64,000 nt of DNA from Nymphaea colorata (lineage: Eukaryota > Streptophyta > Magnoliopsida > Nymphaeales > Nymphaeaceae): positions 2,025,528 through 2,089,527 of the forward strand of contig NC_045140.1 in the NCBI RefSeq assembly GCF_008831285.2. The letters are read 5' to 3'. Below are positions 1 through 15,591 of the stretch, one piece after another. Position 1 is the first letter of the stretch. Every line of letters starts with the position of its first letter. The notes below the pieces were generated by a model. That model made no database searches. It saw only the letters and a list, made by a program, of their open reading frames with translations, and had not been told where the DNA came from. The translations under genes and the position numbers were made by a program.

Positions 1-497
1 ACAGTTATAAGATTAGTGGTCTTTATGATTGAGGGTTTGAAGAAATGAACAGTTCCTCTGGTTTAAATGAGAGATGCTGACTTCAAAAGAACCAAATGAA
101 GATTGTCAGAGAGTCAGTGATTGTCATGTAACCTAACAAAGGACAAGAAAATGTATGAGAAAAACAGCAGGCATTGTCCTCCATTATGTTTAAGTACCAT
201 GCTAGATGATTGTTCTTTTTCTTCTTTTGGTTCTTTAAGTATAACTTGACTGATAACAGTTCTTTTAGGACATGACAATCATCTTCAATTTGACTAAACT
301 GATGGGACTAGTCTGGTGAGAAATACATGAATCAAGAAATACGTGAATCAGTATAATAAAAACTATGTCAACTTCATACTTTTTATCATTTAAACATGAA
401 ATCATACTGTTAGTGAGTTAACTGCGTGTATAGAATCTTGCTGACTTGTCTTCTCATTGTTCTAAGTTGTAATAACCCTGTTGTGCTAATTTTCCAG
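1..497 (+). other. Intron of the U-box gene
   Basis: No coding signal is seen. The stretch is AT-rich and ends in a polypyrimidine-type acceptor (tttccag) just before the first recognisable U-box exon. Proteins of the PUB6/7/45 group carry about 130 more N-terminal residues before the part encoded at 498, so the first exons are inferred to lie left of the window. Confidence 0.7.
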
Positions 498-3400
498 ATC
501 ATGACAATTATCAGTGAGCTCCAGGGTACTGTTTTTGCTCTTGACCAATTGGAAAAGCAGGTCGGTGACGATATCATTGCATTGCTTCAGCAGGACAGGA
601 ATTGTAATAGCACTTGTGATTACATGTCAGAACTCGAAGCTTTTCATCAGGTGGCCTCGAGGCTTGGTATAACTTCCTCTAGGGCAGCCCTTGCTGAGAG
701 GAGAGCTCTCAAGAAATTGATTGAAAAGGCTCGCAGTGAGGATGATAAGAGGAAGGAATCAATTGTCTCTTATTTGTTACATCTTATGAGAAAGTACTCA
801 AAGCTTTTCAGAAGTGAATGCGCAGATGATGGAGACTCTCAGGGTTCAGCACCATGTTCACCAACAGTTCAGGGTTCTGCTGAAGAAGGCTCTGAGTCTG
901 GGAAGGCCTTTGACCACCACTTGCTGAAATTCGACTCCTTTAATGTTAGGCCAAATGGCAGGAGATCAGTCAACATACCTGTAATCCCTGAAGAGTTCAG
1001 ATGTCCTATTTCTCTGCAACTGATGCATGACCCTGTCATAATTTCATCAGGGCAGACATATGAGAGAGTTTGTATAGAGAAATGGTTCAGTGATGGTCAT
1101 GATACCTGCCCAAAAACTCAGCAGAAACTCTCTCATCTTTGTCTGACTCCAAACTATTGTGTCAAGGGTTTGATTGCTAGTTGGTGTGAACAAAATGGAG
1201 TGAATCCTCCTGAGCACCCCCCTGATTCCCCTGATTTGGATTGCTGGCGATGGGTGTTATCTCAATCTGAGACTTCAAACTCTGGATCGATGGAAAGCTT
1301 TGACTGTAGTCATATAAAAGGAGCCAAAGTTGTTCCTATGGAGGATAGTGGTGATTTGTGTGCCAAGCAGAATATAAGTGTTAAGGACACCTTTTCAAGT
1401 AAGGGTGAGGTAGATCCCATTCACTTGTACAAAAGACTTCTGGCTGTGTTGAATGGTGAGCTTAATACAGAAACAAAATGCAGAGCTGTAGAGGAGATAA
1501 GGATTTTACTAAAGGATGATGAAGAGGCTAGATTTTGTATGGGTGAGAATGGCTTTGTTGATGCCCTTGTGATGTTTGTGAGAGCAGCAGTACATCAAAG
1601 GAATGAGAAGGCTCAGCAAACAGGAATAATGGCTCTTTTCAATCTTGCTGTCAACAATGATAGGTATATTCTACATGTTGCAATTATGATTCTTGTTTTA
1701 TCTATATTTATGCATAGGCATGCACTTCCTTGTACTTGGCTCACACATGCAGTCCATTCTACCACCTTAGAGTACTCTAGTATGCATAGATGCATTATAT
1801 TTTTTTTTGGTTTATTCTCCTCTTTTTTGGTGCTTCATTGGCTAGCATGCTTTTGATGGTATGGGAAAATATCTATGTTGTTGAGCCTTTCTTTGAAGGC
1901 AGCACTATTTTTACCCTCAGCTGTGGTGTGAATGACAGGATTAAATTGCAGGATGCTTTTCTTTTTTGAGATGATATTTTTTGTAACTGCGTTGTTAATA
2001 GGCTACCTTACAGTGCTTTCCCTTGCTCATAATTGCATATGGCATAAGAAGATAGTGCAACACCAATAATGAGCTGTCATATCCCAGTGCAAAATGTTTC
2101 ACTTTGAGCTAGCTTTGTTTTATCTTATTTTATGTTCCCTTTTATAAAAGGGAAGAGAAGAAAGAAGATTTAGCAAACCCGCATATGTTGACCTCCAGCC
2201 TCCTTCCCTTTGAAGGCCTTAAGATGACCCACCTAACCAGGTTTACAATATCCATCGACAGAGATAAGTCCGTTGCTGCAACCACATTGCTTAGATTCAG
2301 TGTCATAAATATCACTTTCTTTGTCAAAAAAGAACCGATATTTACATAAAAAATTATTGAAACAAATAAAACTGGAAAAAGATGCATTTGAGAAGCCAAA
2401 ATCAATTTGTCTTGTTTTTTCACATTTTTATCCCGTTGTTTTCATTTTTTTTGTTGCACTATTTTTGCTTTAAAGTTTAAAAGTTCAAATTTTTATCTTC
2501 ATTTCTATCATTACTGGAACATCATCTTTATTGTTTATCTAGTTTTTTTATTATGTTTGCTTATTGGTTTCTCATTTTATTTATTTTTACCTCATTTGTG
2601 AAATTTTTTCTTTTTTAAAAGAATTGTGAAAAATAATTTTGCCAAAAAATACCCAAGAAAAAGTTTAAAACCCGAGGACAATATTTATGACAATGCTTGG
2701 AACATGCTCACATGCATTGTGCAGTTATACCATAAATGCTTATTCTTTTATGTGTTTATCCATCGCGGATAATCTGCTTAGTTTTATCACAAACATCTGC
2801 AAATGCATTTTATCCATGACCAGTGGTAGGAAAGAGAACACACAGGATTTACAACACCTTATTAGCTTTAGTCTTTGGTGTGTTGCTGGCAGCTAACGTG
2901 GGTGAGTAAGCTTGTTGTCTGAGAGCATCTGGGGTGAAATTGGACATTCTTTGTTTCTGTCTTCTTTGAATATGTGAAAAGAAACATTCGCATGGCTTAG
3001 CAGACGTGTACACTTGCATGACTCTCACCATGCACGTGCAACTCTAAAATGGTGATTGTCAGTACTGTACAGTGTTATTTCCATCTTCAAAGATAAGGAT
3101 TTGCAAGGCTACAAACACATTTACACAAGTATATGTCGCAAAATGCTTTTTTGTAAGGCAGGTCTTTGTTCATGAGGGATGCAACCATAAACTAGTTTTT
3201 ATAATTTTGTAATCGATAATTGAATTCCTCCAGGAGGCTGATATCAAGTTGAATCCCTTAATTTGCTTCCAACGGTTTTTTCTGTAGATATAATTTTGTT
3301 GTTGCAATATTTTATATATGGTACGCATATGTGTTGCTAACGTACTTGTTTTTGCTTTCCTGTTTACATGTGTACAGGAACAAGGAGTTGATGTTAACCT

Positions 3401-4188
3401 CAGGGGTGGTTGATCTATTGGTAGAAGTGCAGCAGTCAAGATCCTATGAGGCTGCCGCAGCACTTTACCTTAATCTTTCCTGTCTTGACAAAGCAAAGTT
3501 GATAATTGGTTCATCTAAGGCTGTCGCTTTTTTGGTCGGTTGCCTCTATGAGTCTCAAACACAATGTAAATTTGATGCTGTCCAGGCTATCTACAATCTC
3601 TCTACACTTCCAAGCAATATCCCTTTCTTGCTTGCTGCTGGTGTGGTTGCGAACCTCGCCTGCATCTTAAGCAGCTGCGACAACACCTGGGCGGACAAAG
3701 TCATAGCCTGTCTGTGTAATCTCTCATCAACTAGAAACGGCAGAACAGAAATGATTACCTGTCCGGGTCTGATAGCCTCTCTTGCCTTGGTTCTGGACTG
3801 TGGTACACAAGTTGAGCAGGAAATGGCAGTCTCTTGTCTCTTGACTCTGTGCATTGAGGATGAGAGATGCAGCCAACTAATCTTGCAGGAAGGGGTGATT
3901 CCATCTCTGGTCTCCATGACTGTAAATGGGACACCCAGAGGAAAGGACAAAGCACAGAAACTGCTGATGCATTTTCGTGAACTGCGGGAACGGGAACAAG
4001 AGAACAGAAGCTCTCAAGCAGCGCAAGCTCTAGGTGGAAGCCATGGTGGAGAGCAGCAAGAAAAGGAAGCGAAACAGTTGTCGAGGTCCACATCAAAGAA
4101 ATTGGGGAGAACTCCAACTTCAAAAAGACTGGGGAGGACTCTCAGTTCCATGTGGAAAGTTAAGTCATTCTCCATTTACCAATGTTAG
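498..4188 (+). CDS. U-box/ARM-repeat E3 ubiquitin ligase, PUB45-like (5' partial)
   Basis: Two exons are read: 498-1663 and 3378-4188. The intron is 1664-3377 (AG|GT donor, tgtacag acceptor) and the split codon joins to an Arg before Asn-Lys-Glu-Leu. Together they give 658 residues. The N-terminal part has the UND-type helical sequence of plant PUBs (QVGDDIIALLQ, then SSRAALAERRALKKLIEKA). The U-box starts at PEEFRCPISL (about nt 985-1200) with the conserved DPVI, GQTYER and CPKT elements; no zinc-binding Cys/His set is needed in this fold. Exon 2 holds ARM repeats (FDAVQAIYNLS, ADKVIACLCNLSS) and a basic tail with repeated KKLGRT/KRLGRT motifs. In the family the U-box binds an E2 and the ARM repeats bind substrate. 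Family assignment is firm; choosing between PUB45, PUB6 and PUB7 is not possible here. Confidence 0.93.
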
Positions 4189-7110
<2,922 letters not shown>

Positions 7111-7183
7111 GCCCGTCTAGCTCAGTCGGTAGAGCGCAAGGCTCTTAACCTTGTGGTCGTGGGTTCGAGCCCCACGGTGGGCG
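7111..7183 (+). tRNA. tRNA-Lys (anticodon CUU)
   Basis: The 73-nt cloverleaf has a 7-bp acceptor stem (GCCCGTC with GGTGGGC, including G-U pairs), D-arm GCTCAGTCGGTAGAGC, anticodon stem CAAGG/CCTTG around loop CTCTTAA (anticodon CTT), and T-arm GTGGG/CCCAC with loop TTCGAGC. No intron and no encoded CCA are present, as expected for a nuclear eukaryotic gene. The T-rich sequence just downstream (TTTCCTTTTT) is a pol III terminator. Confidence 0.97.
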
Positions 7184-7609
7184 TTTCCTTTTTCTTCCAC
7201 TTCAAAACCAAAATTTTGACCCAAATTTTTTGTTTTTTCGAATAGCCATGAATCACTACATGAATGAATGTATTGGTATAACGCACTCGATTTCGATCCT
7301 AAAAATTTTCATCAAACTTTTTGGTACTTCCCTTGTATCCTCTTCAAATTTTCCATTTACAATTGGATCTTCACGTCTCTTATTTCTCTCTCTTGAGAGA
7401 AAAAAAGAAAAAGAAAAAGCAAAAAAGCATTCCTACATATACTGAAGCCTTGAAATTCCAAAAAAAGGATATCGGAAACTAGGCAAAGCACAATTCACAG
7501 CGTTTCACACACACAAAAAGAAAAAAAAAAAAAACAAGGGAGCTTACAGAGAGTCACTTGTCATATGTGCAGTTCTATAATATTTGTATCCACCCTTTTC
7601 CCATGCTTC

Positions 7610-9707
7610 CTACATTTGTATCCATTTAGAATCAAATAAACGCAGAACGGGATCCACTGTTATCCCCCGATCTGTATTACGAACATGGGTTTTATCAACA
7701 TTAGCAGCATCCGATGAAGGTTGAGCTTTTACTTGCTTCTCCTTTCCAATCTTACGCCCTTCCACATTCTTCTCCATTCCAAGCTTACGCCCTCCCTCAT
7801 TCTTCTTCTTACACCCTTCCTCATTCTTCTCCATTCCAATCTTACGCGCTCCCTCATTCCTCGTCTTACACCCTTCCTCATTCTCCTCCATTCCAATCTT
7901 ACGCCCTCCCTCATTCCTCGTCTTACACCCTTCCTCATTCTTCTCCATTCCAATCTTACGCCCTCCCTCATTCCTCGTCCTACACCCTTCCTCATTCTTC
8001 TCCATTCCAATCTTACGCCCTTCCTCATTCTTCTTCTTACACCCTTCCTCATTCTTCTCCATGCCAATCTTACGCCCTTCCTCATTCTTCTTCTTACACC
8101 CTTCCTCGTTCTTCTCCATTCCAATCTTACACCCTTCCTCATTCTTCTCTCGTCTTTGAGTTACAAGCACGTCTTTTTTACTTTGTCCAGCAATGGAATC
8201 CACGGTGTTGATAGTTTTATCAACACCCACAAATTTATCTACGAATTGCTCTTCATCACCACCATCATGATCAGCTTCGGTGGGTTGAGTCTCTTCCGGC
8301 AATGGTGCAAAGTCTTCTTTCTTCTGGTTATCAACACCCACAAATTTATCTACGAATTGCACTTCATCACCCCCATCATCATCAGCTTCGGTGGGTTGAG
8401 TCTCTTTCGGCACTGGTGCAAAGTCTTCTTTCTTCTTCTGGTGATCTCTCGTGCATCCTGACAGTATTGACGTCAAGACACTCAATGTGAAGGTCAGCAC
8501 AAAATTGGCATCCATAAATTTATGAATCATGGAGGGAAAGTAGTCCATGCTTGATTCAATCATGTTCACAAAGAACTCCAAGAAGTCGTCGCCCAGGGTG
8601 TTGATCGCCTCAAAGACATGCCTGGAAGGGGGGAAGAAGTGCTTAACAATATCTTCAAGAGTTAGGATCTGTTCATCTATGAAGTAAAGGAGAGCTAGCC
8701 ATTGGTGTTGCATGGATTGCATAACTGGTGAAGCAATGGAACCTACGGACTGGGTGAGTGGGCCAAAAGGCCATGGAAGCTTTGGTGACTTGAAGTATGC
8801 TCTCTCTGCAAGGCTAAGGAAGTAGGCTCCAGTTTTGTGCAACAAATGTGGGGCTTCTCTTCGTCTGCTTGTTGAAGGAGATTCCTGAATGATTGATGTA
8901 AGAATTGCAAATTACAAATACATAAAACCCACAGGCAGACTGATGGTTTTCACAAATAGTTGCTGACAGACGAGAATCACAGAATAATTACCATAACAAA
9001 CATTCATGAGAGGGCGCTTATGTTCTTGACATACGTGTACCCAGAATATATATTCTAAGAACCCTTTGTTCTATAATGTCTAGTTTTTTATTGTTGGATT
9101 TAAGAAAATGATTGATCGGTTTTCACAAACAGTTGCTGACAGACGAGAATCACAGAATAATTACCATAACAAACGTTCAAGAGAGGGCGTTTATGTTCTT
9201 GACATACTTGTACCCAGAATATATCTTCTAAGAACCCTTTCTTCTATAATGTCTAGTTTTTTATTGTTGGATTTAAGAAAATGATTGATCGTGTAATGTA
9301 ATCGTGTCTTTGTACCTCTTCATCCATCCTTCAAGACAAATTTTTGGCTCCGCCACTAACGTAGATTGGCAGAAGACATGTTTCTAGGATTTTCACTGGT
9401 GGCGGTTTCAAATTGGTACATGTTGACCATGTTGAACAGAATGCATGACCTGTTTAGATGTTTCCAGATTCATTTGAAATGTCTCGAAAAAATTAACAGA
9501 AAAAGAGAAACATGAAGGATTTCTTCTTTTCCCTTGTCCTAATAAACACAAACAAGAACATTGAGGATCAGAAATTAAGCCAGTGTGTTGTCAGGTCTTT
9601 ATCTCAGGAGTGGTTTCTTCACTTTTCGGACAAAAGTAAGAGATTGAAGACGCAAATACAAGGCATACCAGAATGGGAGAGAGAGCTTCTGTTTCTGAAA
9701 CCGCCAT
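7610..9707 (-). CDS. Uncharacterised plant protein with 19-residue C-terminal repeats
   Basis: Two exons on the minus strand are proposed. Exon 1 is 9707-9669, beginning ATGGCG in good plant context and encoding MAVSETEALSPIL, with a GTATGC donor. Exon 2 is 8884-7610, with acceptor ttcag. Both boundaries are phase 0, giving 437 residues. Residues about 14-150 are a compact, partly hydrophobic region (SLAERAYFKSPKLPWPFGPL; a long aromatic and Ile/Leu-rich helical stretch) that looks like real conserved protein, but I do not recognise its family. An acidic duplicated block follows (QFVDKFVGVD occurs twice), then about seven copies of a Lys/Glu/Gly-rich unit with KIGMEKNEEGC at its core, then a short unique tail. 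No signal peptide is seen. The exon 1 choice is inference; the exon 2 frame is well supported by its unique N-terminal half. Confidence 0.65.
7744..8152 (-). repeat. 57-bp coding minisatellite (about 7 copies)
   Basis: The period is 57 bp (19 codons), so copy-number change keeps the frame of the minus-strand gene. Units differ at a few positions, mainly KKKNEE versus KTRNEG. Two plus-strand frames and a second minus-strand frame are also open across it because the unit lacks stop codons; those are shadows. Confidence 0.95.
8945..9290. repeat. Direct tandem duplication, 2 x 173 bp
   Basis: Copy A is 8945-9117 and copy B 9118-9290. They have equal length, abut exactly and differ only by scattered substitutions. 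Both lie inside the proposed intron (8885-9668) of the minus-strand repeat-protein gene. Confidence 0.96.
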
Positions 9708-12401
9708 AGCGAGTAGAGACAATCCAACACCCGCTTTTGAAAGTATATCCTGCTCATATAAAAGTAGAGAAGTAGGTAGCACCCATCCAAATACTATGAG
9801 ATAAAGCTCTTTATTTTTCTCGCCCCGACTCAAGGAACCGCAAGCAGCAGAAAGGAACCGAGGGGTCAACAACAGAATGAGGAAGAAGGCGGTAGGGAGT
9901 GCAAGGCTTGTATCAGCTCGACGCGTCCCAGATGGATCCAAAACGAGAGTTTGGTTTCTTGCGTTGCCTGTAGGAGGCCTGCTTTGTTTTTCGTTTGGCA
10001 CAAAGAAAGGAGAGATGGGACAAATGGCTCGTTCTAATCCATTCCCGAACTTTTGGGTGCATCTTCTTCCTCCATTTCTGCAAGGCCACTTCTCTTTCCT
10101 TTTTCTGTTTTTCTTCCCGATTCATCGGGACAGTGCTTTAAGGGTTGAGAATCACTCCATCTCGACCGTATCAACTGACATGTACCCGTATGACAAAGGC
10201 TGTAAGACGCATTCTTGTTTTGAGTGTCTACGGGAAATCAATTGAGACCAATAAACACTACTGCAATCTACGTAGACAAACCTGATGTATGGAGAGCTAT
10301 TAATGCATGATGCAGGGCGACCCTGCCTTAAAAAGAATAATCAGCAGCACGCTATGCAGTGTAACCTGCATTCATCTTCATCAATGCAGAAGATAAATCT
10401 CTTCCTCACTGTGGATCACATTGGAAGTCATTTTCCAAGACAGATTCAATGCAGTGCCTGCCACGAGTCCATTTGATGGCCCTCCAAGTGGGATGCACCC
10501 TTCCTTTGCTCTATCGTGAGGTACTATGAGGCCTTTTGATAGAAGCAACAATGCTATTTTATAAATCTACCTCAAATAATGGATCCTTGTACTTATTCAA
10601 ATATTTTATGAATTTATGATTCATGAAACACGAAAGACTTTCACCTTGTTCCTAATGCTAATTATTCCTTAGAAGACGAGTTTGTCCTTGCAGGAGATGA
10701 ATAAGGAATGATTTACCTCCAAAGAGCACTTCAACCATGGTTGAAGGATAGTTTTACCCTCGACCACTCTTTAGGATAGTTCTAGTTGGGTATTAACCAT
10801 ATTGTCACAATAGCATCAAAGCTGACAGACTTGAGTTCTACATATGCTAATACATAAACCCTAAGGATGCAGTTTATAGCACCTCAATAGTTTAGTTTTG
10901 TATTGAAAATTAAGGAAATGTTCAAAGTTTATAATAAAGGAAGTTAAATGATTGATTGTTTTGGTTTTTATTCTTTTTGAGATTGAAATTACGGTTGTTA
11001 ATGGATACAAGACTATTCCTCCATAAAATCTTTTATAAAATCTATTAGAATTCATGGAACACTAGTGTTCCTGCTACCAAACAACCCTTGATAGTTTGAC
11101 ATATTTTTAATCAGTAAAAAAAAGCACTTAAGATGCAAATAGGATTCATAGGGCAACATTCATTAGAGTGCACAGTGAGCAGTTTGAGCAGTTTGAAATC
11201 ATTTCTTTGTTACATATGATGGTAAGGGATTATATTATACTCATTATATATGTTTGACGTCTATATTTTTGGATTATATCGAGTTAGATTTTTTTTCCTT
11301 TTTGGTCTCTGCCCATTTAAGCACACTGAAAAAAAATGAATGCGATTACTTATTCGTGCCAGTCAAAATCGTATGTTGATAACTTGTCCACAAATAAACA
11401 TTCTTGCCAATGAAACTCTACCTTAGTGAAGTGTCAACACTACAAGTAACGAAGTGAAATGAGTTCCGTCACTTTTAGTTGAATTCATGGGTAGCTCGCT
11501 ATAGAATGAATGGGAAAGCCACATGCATACTGGCTGATACGAGGCGGAGCTATTTTTCTTTTGTCCAACTTCTCTACCAGGTTAGACGACTATACAAGTT
11601 GCGTAGCATCTCCGTAGCTGGATTCATGCATGCCCTCCTTTCGATTCATAAGGCCTTCGTCACGTAGCCACCCTTGAAACTCTGCTAGTTTGCCTTAAAA
11701 ACATGCCCAATCAGAGGTTGCTTCCTTGAGGGGAGGCTTAGCTTTTCTCCGAAAGATTGTCTATGCGTGAAGGATTTTCAGTAAGATCCGGCGGAAAATC
11801 CAAAAGAATGACGCGACCGAACATCTAAAAAGTTTGTACGTCGAGAAGAAGCGTTTTCCCGAGTGGTCGTGCTTCAGCCAACAGTCTCCTTTCGAACTTG
11901 CTCCTTCGCAAGGCGGGTGTCGCTCGGTTCCTTATTTTCAAATGATTCTGCCGCGGGTAAGACGAGAGGGTCGTGGTTCCTCCAACATATTCTTCTTTCA
12001 TTCCAAAGAGGCTGGCAAATGATTCTCTAAAATCTGGGGAATTAATGCGCATCGTCTTGGTTCTTGCCGCAGTCTCCTCCTCTTCTAAAAGTGGGAATTT
12101 GATCCATCATCTTCTTTTGAAGGGCACACGACTCTTTTAGATTCCCCACGGAAGAGCACCATAAGGAATATGATGCCCCCCTTTTTTCCTAGGCATGCCT
12201 TTTCATCTTAGCAGATTCCAAATGGACACTTGTGCTTTTCTGCCCGTGGACATTGACAGATGTTGATTTCTTTTTTCCTTTTTTTTTTCTCTCCATATTG
12301 GTAACAAAGCAACTATTTTTTATATTTAGTGGTTCGAAAATTGGGAATGCCATTTAATTGGCATCGATTTTTATTCGCGTCTCTCCCTCTCCTTTGTGTT
12401 C
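9708..12401. other. Spacer between divergent genes
   Basis: This holds the upstream region of the minus-strand gene starting at 9707 and of the plus-strand OTU gene. No coding region with a recognisable motif is seen. The patch at about 11450-12060 is less AT-rich than its surroundings and reads like foreign sequence; it is treated as a finding. Confidence 0.5.
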
Positions 12402-12456
12402 ATGTCTCTGACGGACGGTTCGCTTGATGACAATCTTCCTCGACTTGCAACCGTTT
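12402..12456 (+). other. Candidate first coding exon of OTU gene
   Basis: ATG at 12402 opens 18 codons (MSLTDGSLDDNLPRLATV plus one base) and meets a GTATGT donor at 12457. The exon ends in phase 1, exactly the phase required by the acceptor at 13810, and would give a 165-residue OTU protein. It would place Cys where relatives have Gly before IPGDGRC, and relatives usually have a longer N-terminus, so another upstream exon is equally possible. Confidence 0.25.
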
Positions 12457-13809
12457 GTATGTTGCTGGACAACCCTTTTCCTTTCTCCTAGTCCTTGTTT
12501 AGGTGTTGCTTTAGTTTGAAGCAAATTACTTGCCTTGGTCATTCCTTGCTCATGGAGTTGGTTGTTCTTTTCTTGGAACTCTAGAAATTGAGCGACCAGC
12601 CACCTTCAGGTTGTTGGCCTTCATGCAGCTGTTGACATTTTTTCTCCCCTTCTATTTTGCTTTTTCTGTACTTGAATCTGGGGCGTGAATGGCTGAAGAG
12701 CCGGGTTAGTTGTTTGCTGGTTCTGTTTTTTCTTTTCTTTTTGATTAAATATTGTCCTCCTTGCATTTTATAGAGATGTGGTGTTATTGACAAACTGAGG
12801 AGACTGAATTCATCATCCTGTTATGATAAAAATTGGTGTCGTGTAGCTTGCCTAGAAATGGTGGTCCAACCTTCAGCCGATGCATATGCCAGAAAGATGT
12901 GAAAAATTTTGTTCGTCATGTTATGCTCTCTTTGTCCTTCCCTTTTAGCTTCTTCTGATGGAAAACTGTGGAGAATATTTTGCTCTGAACTTAATCCTGG
13001 TCCTCAGGGATAGGAAACTATAAGGTCTTTCTTCGAGAGTTCTATCTTCAACCAATTCGAAGGTCACATAAGAAGCATATATATTTTGGTCTCTAATTGA
13101 ACCACGTGATGTCCCCTTGCCTGTTGAATAGTTCTTAATAAGCCCATTGAAATCAATCTTTAGGTTCTTCTGATGTTTCCCAGCGTACCATCTTAATTTT
13201 CATCGTAATAATCATCATTTTTGACAAGAACAATCATGCTTTTCCCTAAAGCTTCCCAGTTCCCTGTAGAGTTGAGATGTTGTAGTGATTATGCTGTAGA
13301 TTTTGGCCATCTTTTTGCTAATCTAGTCAGTACTAATATCTAAATATTTTGCCATTTTTCATTGAAAATATCACCTCTTGTTTTTGTGATTGTTGATCTC
13401 GTAGTGAGTCTATGATTAATATGTTTATATCTTATTGTAAATATTCTGGACAATGAGCATTATTACCATTTGTAGCTGCACCTTTCTGCATTTCTGGTTT
13501 GAAGGGTTTCTCTGAAATCCTAAATCTCACTATATGGTTAATTTTTCAAAAATGTAGCAAGAAAGAACTAAAAAATGGAAATATTATAACTTTTGGCGAT
13601 AAAGTAATGCATTGAACATACTGCATTTTACAGCTCAGTAACCCCTCAGAAATTGTGTCCTTAATTTTGTCTGAACTTCTAGGTTTGTTTGCTTACTGTG
13701 CTAATACATCCAGCAAAGTCATGGTGCTTTTCATTGATTGTACCACTTGCCTTCTGGAAGCATCAATTAAGGTTCACGCTTTGACTTGCATGGTCCTCTT
13801 TTTTTACAG

Positions 13810-15553
13810 GTATTCCTGGGGATGGTAGATGCTTGTTTAGATCTGTTGTTCATGGTGCATGCTTGAGATTAGGAAAGCCTTCCCCGAGCGAAAGCCACGA
13901 AAAGGCATTGGCAGATGAACTCCGTGCAAAAGTGTGCTACTAAAGATCATCATGATATATTGTGTGCTTGTAACTGCTGATGTTTATCATCCTGTTTTGG
14001 GGTTCTGCAGCTTAATGCTGCTTTTGTGTTGTCTTAGTGACTGCATCTTTTGTCAAAAATTACTTGAAATGCATGACCAAGTGTTTGAAAATTTTCATAG
14101 GAAAATTCACAACCATACACGTAGAACGTTATTTTGCTTGTCTATTTTTAGGACCTCTTTTCGTCCATTAGTTTCCTTGACTCTTGTGCTAAACCTCATC
14201 TTACTTTTTGACGATCTTCTATAAATTAATGAAGTTCTAGAATCAGAATATCTTACATACTTGTCCCAGAGATCCTGTTGGATGAGATGGTTAACTACAA
14301 TTTGGAATGCATTGGAAGGCATCTAACTCAACCTTGTTAGTTCAAGAATTTTGTATCGTGGTAAATATGTAGATAACTGTTACTGATTCAAATAGTTAGC
14401 CGCTAAGTAACAGAGACATGGCTGGAAGGCTGCAGTGCCCATGTTGACACACTGACACGATGCACAAAGCAGTCTTGTTTTTTGCAGGTTTTTTTTGGTG
14501 GAATTTTGTATTTTTTTTGGAATTTTGGAATTTTTCATATTTTTTGTTATGTTTTCCATATTGATTGTAGAAGTCTGCATATTTTTTAAGGAATTTTGCA
14601 CACATATATGCATATATACCTTGCCGTATCCCCAAGTTCACAATTTTTAAAATGGTTGTGTCCATGCCCATATCGCCATTCCCATACCTGTACCAGTATC
14701 CACGTGACTTATCTTAACAATGCCTAAGATGCCATTTCAATGATATCAATATCATGATAATAGCCATTGTATGCACTTTAATTCATTATGTATGTGCTAA
14801 TAGAGCTTTGTACGCTGCTTTTACAGTCTAGGACCTAGGCAAAACTAAGGTAGAAAATAAGGGCATTTTGCACTGGAAAACCAGAGGATGCTGGGGGATT
14901 TTGTCCTTTTTTAAAAGGAAAGGCTGCATGTAAAACCAGCTTGCCAACTATCAATGCATTTAGTTTTTTTATTTTTCAGCTGCATAAAGCTGGGCCAGTG
15001 GACTAGGAGCACATGCCAGATCTCATATTTATTTTGGTTATTTCAGGCTTTGTTTTCACATATTTTAATCTTTTCCTATTCTAGTTAGTAGCTCTTGTGA
15101 TTCTGTAACTCTTTTTCTCTTGAATTATGATAGGTTGCAGATGAATTTGTTAAGAGGCGTGCAGACACAGAATGGTGCTCTCTCTCTCTCTCTCTCACAC
15201 ACACACATACACACACACACACACACGTGCACACTTACTTTTCTGTGTGTGTGTTTGCAAACTGAACTTCCGCTGTAAATGATGGTTTCATAATTTCATT
15301 TGTTCATCGTGCTTCACTATTTGTAGGTAATGGTGTTATATTCTTATGTTCATGCTGGTAATGGTGTTATATTCTTATGTTCATGCTTAATGTCTTTTGA
15401 AGGCCAAAAGGGTGGTCCTTTTACATGAGAAATCTTGATATGCGTGTCTGAAAATGTAAGGTAGCTGAGATTTTACTTTAAAATCCATGGATTTGGACAT
15501 GGCAATGATAAAAGAAAAATGTGGGTATGGGGGTACAGCAAGGTATGCATAAA

Positions 15554-15591
<38 letters not shown>

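Noticed and set aside
1664-1856. Read-through extension of the U-box exon past 1663
   Set aside because: The sequence turns hydrophobic and non-homologous exactly at a GT donor, and the ARM repeats resume in the exon at 3378.
7714-8461. Long plus-strand frames over the minisatellite
   Set aside because: They exist only because the 57-bp unit has no stops. The minus frame extends into non-repetitive protein-like sequence; these do not.
9591-10001. 136-codon minus-strand open frame
   Set aside because: Its ATG-proximal part has no recognisable motif. An internal ATG at 9707 with a good donor at 9668 fits as exon 1 of the downstream repeat-protein gene, so the long frame is not itself a gene.
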